In this document: positions 1-10,768 of the stretch, piece by piece
Layout: every line of letters starts with the position of its first letter
Position numbering within the stretch: the stretch's first letter is position 1
From: Pristionchus mayeri
Lineage: Eukaryota > Nematoda > Chromadorea > Rhabditida > Neodiplogasteridae
NCBI GenBank assembly: GCA_036245805.1
Contig: BTRK01000004.1
Location: 41,318,907 to 41,382,906, forward strand
Direction: 5' to 3'
Length of the DNA: 64,000 nucleotides
The notes under the pieces: model-generated
What the model was told of the DNA's origin: nothing
Databases searched by the model: none
What the model saw: the letters and a program-made list of their open reading frames with translations, nothing else
Position numbers and translations under genes: made by a program

Positions 1-3000
1 GAAAAACGCGCTCAATGTTTTCGGTCGTCTCGCAACCCTCAAGGATTGGGAGCTGAATGTGAGTTGCATCTCTTGTAGTTTACACGATCCGGCAGTTGGT
101 CTTACATCAGGGGTCGATGAATATGTTGACTTAGGATGCCCCCTTTTTCAGGGTTGTTCTCGTCCATAGAAAAATATGTGCCCGATCAATGGTCGTCTCG
201 TTAAAGTCATGCATACAAATTATGAATAAACACGAATGTTGTGCTTGCTTGTAGGAAAGTACTCAATAAGCTCATCGTTCATAAAGACAGATGCGACCAG
301 TCGATTAGATCTTCACATTTTCTTTTGCACCCCCACATTCACTATTGCTTTGCTTCCTCAATGTGAGGAGAGTCAACACATTTGTACCAGAACGCATAAT
401 TAATTATTCGTGTCTCGTTGCGCCACCGAGCGCAGATAATATATATAATTCTTTCGCAGGAGTTGCCCGAGGTGGTTCCTGAAGGTGCTCCTCTACCCGT
501 AGAAATACTCGTTGCGGACCGCGTGAGAATAGCCGCGTATGGGTATGTATTGACACTAGATCGGATGAGAACTATGACGTCATGTCGCCTTTGATATATC
601 AAACGCGGCATGACGTCATAGTTCTCATGCGACTTTGTGCCTATGTATCGTATGATTTAAAGTTGCCCAACACCCTTAAAATTATTTGATTTTCCGCGTG
701 CCTGGTCAAGGCAAAACGATTGAGAGAGTTCAAGCGCGCGTGGATATTCAAATAATTTCAAGGGTGTTGGGTAAATTTAATTACTTAATTAACATCTCCC
801 TCTGTATTTAAAAAAAAAACAAGTTTAAACGATTGATTTTCGATTTCAGAAACGGATCACTTGCGAACTCTACTCGGGAAAGAAAGTCCATCCTTCTCGC
901 GCGGAACTCAGGTCTTTCTTAAAATTGCTCCTCACTCGAAATCGGAAATTTAAAAATTATATCTGTTACAACGATAAGGATTTGCTCAGAGAGAAATAGG
1001 GTCGTTTGCCCCCAAAAATCTCGGCTCTAATTTTGTACCATTTTGGGTTATTTAGGATCGAACAATCCTGTGCTTCATTTATTACAATTTTGTAATTTAA
1101 AAAAAAATGCAATTTTTTGCTGAATAAATCCCGAGCTTAGTAAATGCATCGACCTGCCGTGAGGGGAGGATTCCAAATGTAAAATTTTAGTCAGTTAGGA
1201 TTTCAAAATTTTGAAAGAAAACTTTTAAAAAATGTGTTTTGGGATGTATTTTACCTTTTATTCATCATGTCCTAGATGAGGATGTGCGTCACTTCGCTGC
1301 CACTCACATGGTTGCTAACAATGCCGTACTCTATGGCGTCAACATCGACCACGATGAATTGTGCTCATTTGGAAAATTGCAGATTCCGGCGAGTACGGTA
1401 CATTACAAAAGGAGATACTGATCTGGGTTGACAGCGCTAGAATTTTCATAGTTGTAATCATCTTTGAGATCCAGAAGGTCAAACTCGGGATACTCACTTT
1501 TTGTGGTTAAATTGAGCTCATGCCAATGGCAATAAACCCGTTTAAAATTTTCCTGTAATCTCTCATAAGACTCGTGATATGTATTTGAAGGCTTATATTT
1601 TTCTTTAAATATTGATAATCGCTTCGTAGGCGCCTGCACCCGCCGTCATCGCTTCTCCTTACGTGGGTGGCCGATACAGAAAGACACAGTCGGGACGCGA
1701 ACAGGCGTATGTCTGTATAGGTGGGTGACTTTTTGGCGCAAGGTCGGATGAGAACTATGACGTCATGCCGTCTTTGCTATATCAAAGGCTGCATGACACC
1801 ATAGTTCTCATCCGACATTGTGCCTACTTTTTCAAAGTAGCTTTCACATGAAAATGTTTACAATCTTCGATCGTAAACTTTTTCGGGCAGGTATTATGCT
1901 CAAACTAAGATTAAACGTTTCATATAAGCACATTGTTCAGGTAGGGAGAGATATGTTGAGAAGGGAGGGAGAATAAGCACAGATGAAAAAGCATAGTTGC
2001 TCCAACGTGCTTGGAGCGATCGATAATGTGAGCGACGTGATTACTGTAGATCGGAATACAGTAATCAAATTGTAACATGAAAGGCCATCATAATGGTTCA
2101 TGGGCTAGTTGTTTCGCTAAGTCTATGGATAAGAATGGGACCAATGATGGCTTTTCCACTTGGGCTGGGTAAAATAACAGCGTATACAAACAAACAATAC
2201 AAATGCAAACGTATTGTTTACATATTGTTAATTCGCCACGCGTGCCCGTCAGCTTTTTCCCCGCATTTCCACATCCCAACAATTGCTAACCTTTCTGTGT
2301 TCATGGTTAAATCTATTGCAGGTCACGGCGTCTCAATTGGAAGCAGCTGCAAGACGCATTGTGTCGAATATTTCGATCGCTTCTATGGGTGAAATTGGAA
2401 ATGTACCCGCCAGATATGCGATCGAAGGCTGGGTACTATGGTAACTCTGCTTGAAGCTACTGATAGGTTTAGAATACGGTAGATAACAACGGATAGGGTA
2501 GCACCCCTGTATGAAATGATTCGGTTCCTTGGTCTAGCCTTCCCTGTGATAGTGCATATTTCAGATGTGTTCTGTTTTTTTCATAGATTGTTGCAGAGTG
2601 TTATTATAATATTTTCGTTGTTTATTCTGTTATCGTTGTTTTTCTCATGTTTTGATCTCATTTTATTTATTAAAATCACCTACAATATATTGTGTTCACT
2701 GGCCAATAGTTCGTTGTACACATATCTGTGTAACATGGTGATGAAGATTGAAGAGATCGTGATTGTATGTCGTCGTAATGGAGAGACAAAGCCGGAAGAG
2801 GAGGAAGAGCCGGAGCCGGTGAATGGTCGAGACGGGCCACGACCGGCTTCTTTCTTCTTCCCGGTTCTTGTCCTCTCAGTGGTTCTTCGACCATTCCGTA
2901 TTTCCATTCGAAACCGATATTTCTTGATAATCCTGATCGACAAAATTCTCGCTTTATTTTGAAAACATCAGCATCTCACTATTAGATAGTCTGCAAACAG

Positions 3001-6000
3001 TTCGCTTTGCCGATATCTCATCAAGCGTAGACAAATTATCTCGATCTAGGACATGAAAAAATCTTTACGATCTTTAATTATTGTTAATATAATGAAACTG
3101 TAAAGGAGAAGAAGATATTAACCTTCAATGTGCCTCTTTCGTATAGCCAACCCTATTGACTATTACAGCCTCCGCATCAGTAGGGGTTATTGGAGAATCG
3201 TTAAATTTGCGTTGAATTATTTCATGTTAATATTGCCAGATTTAGTTTTTTACGGTTATGTTTATGCATTAATTTCCGATATAAACCGTTTATCGCCCAT
3301 TCTGGAGCGCAGTTTTTATCATTCGATTGATTCATCCGAGAAAAATTTTAAAAAATCATTTGATGAAAATACGAGAATGCTTAGCGTATGCTAAAATACG
3401 AGGACAAGATAGGAGGGCTGTTCGTGTTGTCGAGTCTCACTCTTCACGTAATTTGCCTATGTAATTCAATTGTAGATACAAGGCACAGTTGATCGAGCAG
3501 GGAATTAACATCGCGGATAAGGAAGATCTCTACAAATGCGACTGCTGGTCCCGGCACGAATAAGCCTTGCGCTTAGGAAGGCTGCAGTAAGTGGATGACT
3601 TAATCGATAATACGAATGGTATGCTCTTCTTAGATTCCGATCATTGCCTTTGTAGAGTAGAGTTGTGTAAACGATAATGATTTTTTTAACGATAAGTTTC
3701 TCTCATTTCTTGCATTCCGATATATCGCAAGCGGTAGGCCATTGTTTCGATTTTTAAAAACATGCACTATGTTTCATTAGCAAATTAATAGTTCTCCCTA
3801 TAATATCGATAATATCGAATACGAACTCGATTTCCCATAATATCGTATAACTATCAGGTTGATTCATAATTTTTGCTCCAAGACTTGTATATAGTTTACT
3901 CGTTTGTGGTTCTCTTGTGTTCAGGACTACTTTGACATTATTTGAGTGGCAATATGTGCACACAAATTATTTGTTTAATATGAATCAGTTCCCCTTCGTT
4001 CCGCAGTAACAATAATTTTCCCAAAAAGTGACGAATTGTTCGATTTTTGAGAGTTATATTCAAGCCGTCCTTAAAACAAAACGAATGTGATCCAACCGCT
4101 GTACTTTTGTGAAGCCAGTAAGTAAAGGGTCAATGTTTCCGATAAACGCATGACAATGGAATTTCAGACCCTCTCGTTAAAGTTTCCCAACACCCATTAA
4201 AATAATTTGAACTGGCGGGAGTACCCTGATCATGACAAAACGAGCGAGAGAGTGTGTAAAATAGAGAGAGCGGGCGTGATCAGGCAACTCAGACTGAAAC
4301 TTTGCGGCTCTACGTTGTTGCAAATTTTGATTTTCTATTATTTTCATTATTCCAGTTTAACTGATTAGAACCCGTTCTATTACATTGTTAAATAATATAG
4401 AAAGGCAATTTCAAGGGTGTTGGGCAACTTTAAACGGGCGCAGTTAAAATTAGCAAAACTGGCCATAAAATTTTCGATTTTGCGATTATTGCAAATGTTA
4501 CTTTTGAATTAAATGCTGATTCTCCACAATAATGCTATGGTAGTATCCACATGATAGGCTCTCCCACTTTTGGTAAATTTAAGACCATTAGCATGTTCAT
4601 CAGAAATACAGAGCTCCAAGAAATAAATTCCGCAATATTCAAGAACTCAGAACTGAAATTTTTGCCTATTTTGTCAGGCAGTTTCATATCTTATCCGATG
4701 CACGTCTACTGTAAGGATACCTATTCAAAAATACTTCACGAAAATATTGTTTTTGTGGAGCTAACATGATTACACAATGAGGACGATTCTATTAAATTAG
4801 ATGTGTTAAATTTCACGTTTGTGGCATTTCGGTCCTTGGTATTCCAGTAGAATCGATTGCTCATGTATGAGTATAGGTGCGCTATGGAGAGCGCACATGT
4901 ACTAATATCACGCAAAAAGGAATGAGAGAATTGATAAAGTTCGAAGCATATAATAGTTCAAAAACTTCAAGAGTGAAAACGGAGCGAAAAGTATGAATCA
5001 ACCTAATAATTGCATCATTCCGAGATGTATCGAATATCGTTTGCACTTCTCTATTGCAGAGTTGTCCTCCAGTGTCTGCTGATGTTGCGACTCCCACCAA
5101 ACGCGGCAAGGGCACGTGCGCTTCAGCTCGTGCGGCTCTGCAGCAGAAGTTGCTGCAGCAGTGGTATCGATTAAGCCATCCACTTAAATTTACCCAACAC
5201 CCGTGAAATAATTTGAATTTCCGCGCGTCCCTGATCATGGTAAAAGAAGTGAGAGATTATGCAAAAGTGAGAGAGCGGGCGTGATCAGGCACACACATTC
5301 AAATAATTTCAAGGGTGTTGGGTGACTTTAAAGAGGCAAACGGAGTGGGATTCAGTCCCCCCTCACCGAACGTGTCGGGTAGATGGCTTTTACCAACCAT
5401 TTTATTCGATTGCTTGAATACGTAAATGTTGGCGAAATGCGTTATCCTTTTGAATTTCATTCTACCATTTCCTTTTTAACGCCACGGATCCTATTTAACC
5501 TATGGTTTATTGAATATAAAATTTGACTTAATAGTTTTGCTTGGATCACTAGGCGAGGCGGTTAAACTATGTTTTACTTGTTTGTAAAGGTGTGAAAAAT
5601 CGTAAAAATAATGAGGGCTTGGCCTCAATATTGACAGGGGAATGCTACCTTACGTTCGATTTCCTTCTCTCTTTTAATACAAACAAGTAGAACAGAGCGT
5701 TTTTCAGTGCCCGGAACGATTTCACAAAGATCAGCGAGTTGTTGGAGGAATTCGATAAATCTGAGCATGCTAATCAGCTGGTAATAACAATGTTTGATCC
5801 TTGATCTTTTGTATTGCCGCAGGGTCCGAATGTAACGCTAATTCATGAAGTGCTCTGGTCTGGCATCCGTGCAAAGTGAGATGTAATTTGTAATATATTA
5901 TATATTTTGCGGATTACTTTATTAAGGAATATCATTTACGAACTGGTCATTTTAGAACTATATGGTGTGAAAAAATAAAGTGTTCCAAATTCATTACTGA

Positions 6001-8520
6001 TTCATAAACAAAGAGCTCTGCCCAGTTCTAAAATGGTACACTCCCGTGACTAATGTAATTAATTAGCGAACCACAGATCGACATTTAGCGGATTTCTGTA
6101 TTAAGGATATGTCTTACCGCAACTAATTAGTAATTAATTAGATCGTTCGGATCCCTTCCTCCTTCGACGCTTAAGTGGATCGAGGATTCAATTATGCAGC
6201 TGCCTGAGCCACCTCACCCTACGAAAGAGTCGATGAGTGAGTGAATTTTTTTCTTCGATATTTGGCCCACCCACCTCTTCCCAATAATTTATCATTCCCT
6301 CCCCATCACAAAGGGGTTGCGAGATCGAAAATCAGATACCTAAAAAATGAGTGGGGTAAGGGAGGAGGAGGTGGGTCAAATATCGAAGAAGTACCTCTAA
6401 TCTTCAAAAATTTTTTGTCTCTCTCAATGACGAATAAATGATTGTCGGATATTCTAAATGGTCGCCTGGGCAGACCATGCACCTCATCTCCCCGGAGTCG
6501 GTAAATTGGTAGCAATCGCTAAAGTAAATCGCTAAAGATCACGTTCCCTAGAAACACTTTGGACAGCAGGGATATGTAGTCGCAACAGTACTCGGCACTA
6601 CCGTACTAGACCACTTAGCGTGTAAAATCACGTAACGTGGCTTAATCTTTACTTTTTTCATCCTAAATATATCTTGATCAAAATCTAGTGGGCTCTTATT
6701 CCAGTCTGGCTTCTCGCGATTCTTCGTGACGACTGGCTTCTACTGCAGCAGCTGCAGGAGGAATCGAGCAGAGAGAAGGAAAAGATCGGTCCGGAGGTTG
6801 GCAGGGAGGAGACACTACGACACCTTGCATTGGCCTACCTTCAAGCCGGAAAGAAAGACGAGTTTAGGCTAGTGTTGTTTTTGTTTTCGAAATTATTTTT
6901 TGAAATTGCTAGATTTCTTTTGTTTCTCATTAATGTTTTAAGATCAGCCTTTGAAAGAGGCTGCATCTCTTATCAGAACGCGAATTGTACGAAAGTTTCG
7001 GGCGGTAAATATCGATCTTTGTAGATCACTGTGGACTTTATCTGGCACTCCTCCGTTGGATGAGGACGATCAATTGCGAAATGCTGCACTGCTGCACCAA
7101 GCGATGCAGCGGAGTGTCTCGAAGGGAGAGGTATACCGCTCATTAAAGACTGGGAGCTCCATGTGGATCTCATATTATTTTTCATATTTTAATCAGCTAA
7201 TCAGCACATATTCATGATTCTCGCTGCTTGCATATCAACGACTTCCCACTTAATCTTGGAGAGGCTCGTTTTTTTCGATGTAGAAAGGACGTATGACTCA
7301 TCGAATTCGCTTACAACTCTCATTTGTTGCTCGAATAGGGAAAATGAGAATCTGTCTAATCTGTCTATACTAAGTCTTATTTCGGCAAACAAAGCTTGTA
7401 CCTAAGAATCCATACATGGTCAACGGGAAATTAGACATTCGGTTCGATTATGGCTTGATTAGTCTTTGATCAAAGACATGTTATTTTTATTTTTCTTACT
7501 GGACTACTCGTTGGTGACCCAGTATTTGGGAATATGAACAACTAATTGAAAATATTTAATGTACGCCTTCCAGGCATTGCCAATCTCTTCTTTGCAGTCC
7601 GATCCAGCGATGCTTAGATGGTACGCAGAGTCACTGACTGAGTATCAGCGTACGCCAATCGAAGAGGAGCCACAATTCAAGACGATAATTGAGCCAATGA
7701 TTGCGTGAGAGAGCAAAAATCACCGTTGAATGAGAATTTAACTATTTTTTCCTCTGTTTTCAACCACTTGCAACGGTGATCATTATATTTAATGAAATCG
7801 TTATTTTAGATTTTATTTTTGATTGTTCTCTTCGATGTCCAATATGCTTTTAGCCTAAAAGCCTAAAAGTTTTAGGCTTCTCGGAGGGAAGATTGAGCGG
7901 TGGACAGAGAAGGATCCGAGGATGGAGAAATTGCGTAAATGGAGGTGAGTTATTGACAATTTTGATTGAAAGAATTTATTCTTTCTCGTAGTTGTTATGA
8001 ACAATCAATATCGAAACAAATTGGAAAAAAATGTTTCACGATTTTTTTATCGGTTGTAGTTGTAGGAAAATAATTTTCGTAAAAAAATAGTTTCAGAGAC
8101 GATTACGAGGATTGCGAAATGGACAAACTCACTCATTCGCTGCTTGACTACATGGAGCATGAAATCACCGTGAAGAGTAAGATATATTTAGCAGAGGTTC
8201 TTGGTTAGAAAATCAAATGAATTACCGCCTATGGCAGTTTTATGTCTTTCTCAGCGCATGTCTCTGAAATAATGAATCGAAATAATATTTCGAAAAGTTA
8301 ATTTCGTGTTCACACAGACCAAGGAAGTTTGGATGATCTCACTCGACTTGAGCGAATGTTGGCGAGAATCGATCCAATGAAGGGGCTGAGGCGAATGGAG
8401 GTCAAGGAGAAGCAGCAAACGATAGTAGTTGACTGGCTCAATATTGATGCCGCTTGCACATTACATAGAAAGACACAAGTGGATGATATTAACAAGTTAG
8501 TCAAATCCTATTCCTTGTAG
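1..8520 (+). CDS. 3' part of a long helical-repeat protein, PPR-like (LRPPRC-type is a guess)
   Basis: Predicted exons are 1-58, 460-522, 850-911, 1276-1397, 2322-2440, 5708-5780, 5823-5868, 6705-6871, 6948-7130, 7598-7704, 7876-7944, 8097-8176 and 8318-8520. Phases agree at nearly every junction; the 911/1276 junction does not reconcile and may hide a small exon. The protein is amphipathic and helical throughout, with PPR/TPR-like turns such as LALAYLQAGKKDEF (exon 6705) and ARYAIEGWVLCARNDFTKI across the 2440/5708 junction. The last exon reads through to a natural stop (DDINKLVKSYSL). The start lies left of the window. A long run of such repeats fits mitochondrial RNA-binding PPR proteins of the LRPPRC class, but no diagnostic motif proves it. 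Introns hold several palindromic repeats. The coding call is firm; the identity is weak. Confidence 0.6.
561..633. repeat. 73-bp near-perfect palindrome with TGACGTCA in each arm
   Basis: The arms begin TCGGATGAGAACTATGACG and close through a short AT core. Related copies lie at 1743-1816 and 43331-43400. No coding sequence fits inside. It is a short MITE-like element; in this copy each arm contains the ATF/CREB-type octamer TGACGTCA. Confidence 0.75.
659..779. repeat. MITE family B (TTTAAAGTTGCCCAACACCC ends), copy 1
   Basis: The inverted ends are AAAGTTGCCCAACACCC and GGGTGTTGGGTAAATTT. The inside carries a second inverted pair around a GAGAGAGT core. Relatives are at 4186-4434, 5185-5335, 11021-11252, 17458-17681 and, degraded, 28205-28345. 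The family is dispersed through introns and is non-coding. Confidence 0.75.
1403..1639 (-). pseudogene. Possible cathepsin-propeptide (I29-like) fragment in an intron
   Basis: An antisense frame of 78 codons lies in the intron between exons 1276-1397 and 2322-2440. It is hydrophilic and protein-like. The pattern FKEKYKPSNTYHESYERL followed by an aromatic-rich stretch and FDLLDLKD resembles the inhibitor I29 propeptide of C1 cysteine proteases (F-x-x-x-Y ... Y-x-x-x-x-E-x-x-R ... N-x-F-x-D). No catalytic domain follows. It would be a lone propeptide piece or a chance frame. Identification rests on a few spaced residues only. Confidence 0.25.
1743..1816. repeat. Second copy of the 73-bp palindrome
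   Basis: Same termini (TCGGATGAGAACTATGACG) and size as the copy at 561-633. The left arm keeps TGACGTCA, while the right arm has diverged (ATGACACCAT). Confidence 0.75.
2670..2905. repeat. Dispersed about 240-bp repeat, copy 1
   Basis: It is about 85% alike, by eye, to 8715-8945 over a GC-rich core that reads GGCCGGA..GAGGAAGAGCCGGAG and then CGAGACGGGCCACGACCGG. Both copies keep an open frame on the + strand (KIEEIVIVCRRNGE / KIEVIVIACRHNGE), but also on the opposite strand, and neither has a convincing start. The family is not recognised. Confidence 0.6.
4186..4434. repeat. MITE family B, copy 2 with internal insertion
   Basis: The ends AAAGTTTCCCAACACCC and GGGTGTTGGGCAACTTT match copy 1. 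About 110 extra AT-rich bases sit between the GTGATCAGGC core and the right arm, so it is a copy enlarged by an insertion. Confidence 0.7.
5185..5335. repeat. MITE family B, copy 3
   Basis: The ends TTTACCCAACACCC and GGGTGTTGGGTGACTTT flank the same CCTGATCA ... GTGATCAGGC inner inverted pair. It lies in an intron of the helical-repeat gene, between exons 2322-2440 and 5708-5780. Confidence 0.75.
5944..6042. repeat. MITE with TCATTTTAGAACT ends, copy 1
   Basis: The arms TCATTTTAGAAC and GTTCTAAAATGGTA flank an AT-rich centre. A relative with the same ends is at 44884-45006. Non-coding. Confidence 0.6.
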
Positions 8521-8714
8521 AAATAGACCTTCCTGATGTTCGGGGTAGGTGTGCATAGATGTTACTTTTGCTTCAAGGTCTCTACGAGTTTTGTTCGTTG
8601 TTTGTTAACTATTTCCCTTGTTTATTTGTTTTGGATATTTCATAATTGTTTACTTTGTTGTCGTTGCTAATCTCATGTCATGATTTTGACTCTATCAGAT
8701 TATTTTCATCTATC

Positions 8715-8945
8715 AATATTGTGTGTTCACTGGCCAACAGTTCGTTTTGTATAGTATATCTGTGTAAGTGATTACATGATGATGAAGATTGAAGTGATCG
8801 TGATTGCATGTCGTCATAATGGAGAGATGAGGCCGGAAAAGGAGGAAGAGCCGGAGCCGCAGAATGGTCGAGACGGGCCACGACCGGCTTCTTACTTCTT
8901 CCCGGTTCTCGTCCTCTCAGTGGTTCAGCGACCACCATCCCGTAT
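8715..8945. repeat. Dispersed about 240-bp repeat, copy 2
   Basis: This copy lies between the stop of the helical-repeat gene (8520) and the next start codon (9225). It is aligned without gaps to copy 1 over most of its length, and both copies preserve the reading frame. It may be a spread exon, a retro-copy or part of an unnamed element. Confidence 0.6.
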
Positions 8946-9224
8946 CTCTGTTCCGCTCTCCACCCATGGACAAGTAGTGATTAACTCGACCAGCAACGGA
9001 TTTTTCTTTTCATGACTGAACTCTCATGTTACATTCGTGCTTCGTCATATCTTTATGCACAGGCGTGGTTGTCGAGTTCAATCTTCACGGATCCGTCCAT
9101 TCAGTAAAATTCAGCAATTTTAGTTCTCTGAGCCAACTTTCGTCATCTATCGATTACCTACCTTACCCTTACCTGATCAAGAGTACGGTAGTGCGGTGGG
9201 TCATCCTCTCTCCATCCTCCAATC

Positions 9225-9874
9225 ATGCCGGGACACTGTGCTGCCTTTTCGGCAATGCGCGATCTGGACGATATGTACGAGCACATGAACCAGTTCTGCT
9301 TGGAGTGTGTCGAGTGAGTGATGATTACGGCAATTAGGTGGGTCAGATACTCTGGTGTGCGCGCACAAGTTGTAAACAAGTGCAAAACAAGTATAGAACA
9401 AGTATGTACACAAGTTGTAAACAAGCACCCCTCTCCCTACGCTACATAGAGTTTGCAAGTTGCAAACAAGTAATAAAATTTACAAATTGCAAACAAATGA
9501 TAACTTTACAAGTTGTAAACAAGCAACCGAGAAAAACAAGTTGTAAAACAGTTTGAGCGTAGGGAGATGGGTGCTTGTTTACAACTTGTGCACATACTTG
9601 TTCTATACTTGTTTTGCACTTGTTTACAACTTGTGCGACTACACCAGAGTATGTGATGACAGTGGTTGGTTGGTGCATATTTATGATATCAACATTAATT
9701 TTTCCAGGGCACAACTAATAGACGTGGCCAATGGTCAGGAGCTGATCTTCACTGATGCACCGCCCAGTTGGATCGGTAGGTCAAAAGAAGGGGGATGGGT
9801 ACGGTTCAAGGAGAGTATCGTAGCTTGTTCGCATTGATTTATTTGGTTCTATAGGTACATCGCCGAAAAAGTGA
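9225..9874 (+). CDS. Short three-exon reading frame, function unknown (or 5' exons of ICE2)
   Basis: Exons are 9225-9313, 9708-9775 and 9855-9874. The ATG at 9225 opens MPGHCAAFSAMRDLDDMYE. The donors are GTGAGT and GTAGGT, the acceptors TTTTTCCAG and TTCTATAG, and phases 2 and 1 are kept to a TGA at 9872. The product would be about 58 residues, ending WIGTSPKK, with no signal peptide or membrane segment. The first intron contains a 300-bp palindromic element (9350-9649). It lies just before the first ICE2 exon on the same strand. It could be the ICE2 N-terminus if a donor at 9871 (AAAAA|GTGAAT) is used, but the phase to exon 10769 does not fit. Confidence 0.45.
9350..9649. repeat. 300-bp palindromic MITE with TA target duplication
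   Basis: The ends CTCTGGTGTGCGCGCAC and GTGCGACTACACCAGAG lie between TA dinucleotides (9348-9349 and 9650-9651). The interior is built from repeated ACAAGTTGTAAACAAG units, direct in one arm and inverted in the other. It sits in the first intron of the 9225-9874 frame. Confidence 0.8.
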
Positions 9875-9939
9875 ATATTGTCGATGACATTGTTTATTGC
9901 AAATGCACGAAAACGAAAATCACATAGTGGTTCACGAAT

Positions 9940-10690
9940 AGGGTTGGTGAAAAAGGGCCAGCCCGGTATTCGAGTACTCGAATCGGGAAACCCTCATTTT
10001 AGCCCGAGTTGGCTCGAAACCCGATCGGGTTGCCCGACCTCGAGAGTGAAGAGTCGAGCGGCTCGATTAGCCCGACTTGGCCCGACTCGGCCCGATTCGG
10101 CCCGACTCGAGCCGAGTAGAACTCAGAGGGGCATTTCCGTGTCCCCTTACCATTATCGTTAGCAGCTAAAGGGTAACTAGCCTATTGGTGAAGTGGTTGT
10201 GTTTGGCATCTTGTTGCCAAAAGACCCCGGTTCAACTCCGCATTCAATTTTTCGTTTTTGCTCTATTTGTAGGTTATAGTTATGAAAGAAATGAGCAAAA
10301 AGATAAACAATTTGAGCAAAAACGTAACCGAATCGAGCGGAATTGAACTAGCTATTTTTTACTAAGGGTGCAAAATACATCACTTGACTAACCGGCCTCT
10401 CCCTGGTAGAACCTCAAATTACATTGGTGAGAACGACGCGGAATTGTCCTTTGCTTGCGCTCGAAAGGTCGGGCCGACTCGGGCCGAGACGGGCCGAGAC
10501 GGGTCGAGTCGAGCCAGTCGGGCCAAGTCGGACCAGACGAGTCGCTTGACTCTTCACTCTCGAAGTCGGGCCGCCCGATCGGGTTAGCACCATTTTCGAG
10601 CGGCCCGAGTGTTCAGGCTCGAGTCGAGCTGAGCCCGAGTCGAGTTTGAGAGTCGGGTGCTCGACTGGCCCGACTCGGTTTGACCAACCC
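9940..10690. repeat. 750-bp GC-rich palindromic element flanked by TA
   Basis: The ends GGGTTGGTGAAAAAGGGCC and GGCCCGACTCGGTTTGACC (followed by AACCC) are imperfect inverted repeats flanked by TA. Both arms contain runs of the unit GGCCCGACTC in opposite orientations. The centre carries a tRNA-like block (10175-10250). It lies between the 9225-9874 frame and the first ICE2 exon. Confidence 0.7.
10175..10250 (+). pseudogene. tRNA-like sequence (A and B box) inside a palindrome
   Basis: An A-box-like TATTGGTGAAGTGG is followed by a strong hairpin TTGGCA-TCTTGT-TGCCAA, a B box GGTTCAACTCC and a T-run. The acceptor stem is not convincing. It is best read as a tRNA-derived (SINE-like) relic captured by the element. 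Confidence 0.4.
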
Positions 10691-10768
10691 TATTCAGGAA
10701 TATATGCAATTTTCCCATTTTTTTCAGTTAGTTGCGAATTACGTAATTAATATAATTTATTAATTAAG

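Noticed and set aside
3484..3562. Terminal exon YKAQLIEQGINIADKEDLYK..stop
   Set aside because: Splice phase does not fit exon 2322-2440, which instead joins exon 5708 in phase.
8318..9313. Reading the helical-repeat gene as mitochondrial RNase P nuclease (PRORP) from VVDWLN plus HCAAFSAMRDL
   Set aside because: The first motif lacks the Gly of DGLN, no acidic DD exon or zinc CxxC was found, and the exon with VVDWLN ends at its own stop (8520). The two motifs belong to different transcription units.
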